The position numbers and the translations under genes were made by a program. Below, in pieces: positions 4,654 to 5,522 of a DNA stretch of 5,522 nucleotides. The number at the start of each line of letters is the position of its first letter. Positions within the stretch are counted from its first letter, which is position 1. Source of the DNA: Nitrososphaerota archaeon (GTDB lineage Archaea; Thermoproteota; Nitrososphaeria; Nitrososphaerales; JAGGXQ01); the NCBI GenBank assembly GCA_021162925.1, contig JAGGXQ010000012.1, positions 1-5,522 on the forward strand, in the 5' to 3' direction. The notes under the pieces were generated by a model that saw only the letters and a list, made by a program, of their open reading frames with translations, was not told the DNA's origin and did not search any database.

Positions 4654-5393
4654 CTCAAATCCGATAGCTTCGGGAACCTTCTCACATCCACGCCAGGCTC
4701 CAGGACGTAAGGCACCAACTCCCCCAGGTCCATGCCCTTGAGCATGGGCGAGAGGAGCTCCTCGCTCGGCAGCTCGTTCACGCACGAGCCATAGGCTAAA
4801 GGCGATACGGAAGGCAGCACCGTGATCCTCCTCCCCCCGACCCTCCCGCTCAGGAAAGCCTTGAACCTGTGCCTCACGCCCAACTCGTCCCTTATGGACA
4901 CGCTGGGGTGCTCGTGCCCGATGATCAGGTGCCCCTTCTCCTCGACCTTCAGGTGCCCGTGGGTCAGGACGAACCTCCCAAGCCTCAAATAGGGCTGGTG
5001 TAGCTTCACATCCATGAGCTTCAGTATCGAGATTATGTAGTTGTCGTGGTTCCCCCTAACGACCTCGGGCTCGCACCCCATCCCCCTTATCTCCCTTATC
5101 AGCTTCTTGACGAAGAACCACTCCTCCTCGCTCGGCCTCCCGAACTCGTGCTTAACGTCTCCGAGCAGTATAACCCTCTCGCACCCGGTCCCCTTTATCG
5201 ACTCCTCTACGGGCCTGAAGATCATGGGGTAAAGGTTCGCGGGCACCTGTATGCCCCTACTTTCGAGCTCCTTCTCGATCCCTAGGTGAAGGTCGGCCAG
5301 GACGCATACGCCCTCTCCCTCCAGGAGGATCGAGTGCCAGGGGGCCACTATCGACAGGCCTCTTGCCACCTTTACGGTCCTCACCTCTTCCAT
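4632..5393 (-). CDS. SbcD-related archaeal metallophosphoesterase (Lhr-associated)
   Basis: This 253-residue protein belongs to the calcineurin-like phosphoesterases, of the short archaeal SbcD-related type. All five metal-binding motifs are present: DLHLG (34-38), GDVKHEFG (78-85), RGNHDNY (113-119), THGH (144-147) and IIGHEHPS (157-164). Predicted ligands are D34, H36, D79, N115, H145, H160 and H162. Family members are presumed to cut or process nucleic acid ends, but the substrate is not known. The gene follows an Lhr-type helicase gene on the same strand. This pairing is common in archaea and recalls bacterial clusters that combine Lhr helicase, phosphoesterase and DNA ligase, so a DNA repair role is likely. 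ATG 5393 places the DLH motif at the usual distance from the N terminus. The last seven codons and the stop lie within the opposite-strand tRNA-Ser, so the tail GAGDGI is fixed by tRNA sequence. Confidence 0.92.
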   Translation of the reverse strand: MEEVRTVKVARGLSIVAPWHSILLEGEGVCVLADLHLGIEKELESRGIQVPANLYPMIFRPVEESIKGTGCERVILLGDVKHEFGRPSEEEWFFVKKLIREIRGMGCEPEVVRGNHDNYIISILKLMDVKLHQPYLRLGRFVLTHGHLKVEEKGHLIIGHEHPSVSIRDELGVRHRFKAFLSGRVGGRRITVLPSVSPLAYGSCVNELPSEELLSPMLKGMDLGELVPYVLEPGVDVRRFPKLSDLSGAGDGI

Positions 5394-5522
5394 TCCTTCT
5401 CGATCTCCTCTTCCTTATCCTATTAAGGACTTCGTCGTATAGGCGCCTGAGCAGCTCCTTCCTGTCCTCCATGAGGACCAGGTCGCTGTATCCCGAAAGG
5501 ATCAGGGAGTGGGTGAAAGGAG
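5257..5522 (-). CDS. lhr: Lhr-type ATP-dependent helicase, C-terminal end (5' part outside window)
   Basis: Only the last part of the gene is in the window; the frame enters at 5520. Residues PFTHSLILSGYSDLVLMED, then RKELLRRLYDEVLNRIR, match the conserved end of archaeal Lhr-family superfamily 2 helicases, which unwind DNA and RNA:DNA hybrids in repair. Recognition rests on this segment of about 36 residues. After it the frame stays open for a further run of about 50 residues that is rich in Arg, Gly and Pro and overlaps the start of the phosphoesterase gene by 137 nt. That tail has the look of an out-of-frame shadow. Stops in the other two frames lie at 5415-5425, shortly before the phosphoesterase ATG, so a one-base indel would give an ordinary ending there. 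The given end is what the raw sequence dictates. Confidence 0.72.
   Translation of the reverse strand, partial: PFTHSLILSGYSDLVLMEDRKELLRRLYDEVLNRIRKRRSRRNGRGEDRKGGKRPVDSGPLALDPPGGRGRMRPGRPSPRDREGARK

Noticed and set aside
4375..4785. 136-codon minus-strand ORF across tRNA-Ser
   Set aside because: It reads through the tRNA and overlaps the phosphoesterase in another frame; its residues are a tRNA-derived shadow.
1..5522. CRISPR arrays, insertion sequences, attachment sites or defence genes
   Set aside because: No repeated units, transposase motifs or duplicated tRNA 3' ends were seen. The window looks like stable core chromosome.

Overview
The window reads as chromosomal DNA from a thermophilic-type archaeon. 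The evidence is archaeal TATA boxes about 27 bp upstream of both tRNAs, frequent GTG and TTG starts, Arg coded mainly by AGG/AGA, Shine-Dalgarno sites of the GGTGR type, a tRNA-Leu with a short intron in an unusual place, and an archaeal Lhr helicase/SbcD-related phosphoesterase gene pair. The non-canonical tRNA intron and the encoded CCA ends fit a member of the Thermoproteota (TACK) group, but the sequence alone does not name the lineage.

Layout. Positions 1-449 (minus) hold the N-terminal part of a UbiA-family prenyltransferase that looks like heme O synthase (CtaB). Positions 538-646 (minus) hold tRNA-Leu(UAA) with a 21-nt D-arm intron. Positions 746-4237 (plus) are an iron-uptake locus: a two-domain DtxR-family regulator, two tandem stand-alone FeoA proteins, FeoB split into a G-domain protein and a GDI-plus-membrane protein, and a small four-helix membrane protein of unknown function. 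Positions 4238-4565 hold a possible 74-79 residue ORF. Positions 4566-4653 (plus) are tRNA-Ser(GCU). Positions 4632-5393 (minus) encode an SbcD-related metallophosphoesterase, and 5257-5522 (minus) the C-terminal end of an Lhr-type helicase.

How it works together. The DtxR-like protein probably senses ferrous iron and represses the feo genes. TTTAGG/CCTAAA palindromes overlap its own start codon and its own stop codon, the second lying directly against the TATA box of feoA. Under low iron, FeoA1, FeoA2, FeoB-N, FeoB-C and the small membrane protein would be made from one tightly packed transcript, since neighbouring genes overlap by 3-26 nt or are 4 nt apart. The split of feoB falls exactly between the GTPase domain and the GDI/membrane domain, and the second half has its own well-placed ribosome binding site. 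This makes a real two-subunit FeoB more likely than a sequencing error.

Most notable observations: the split feoB; the operator pair bracketing the regulator, with half-sites at a regular 9-nt step and a ribosome binding site inside the first palindrome; the D-arm tRNA intron; the unknown membrane protein at the end of the feo operon; and the long overlap at the lhr/phosphoesterase junction.
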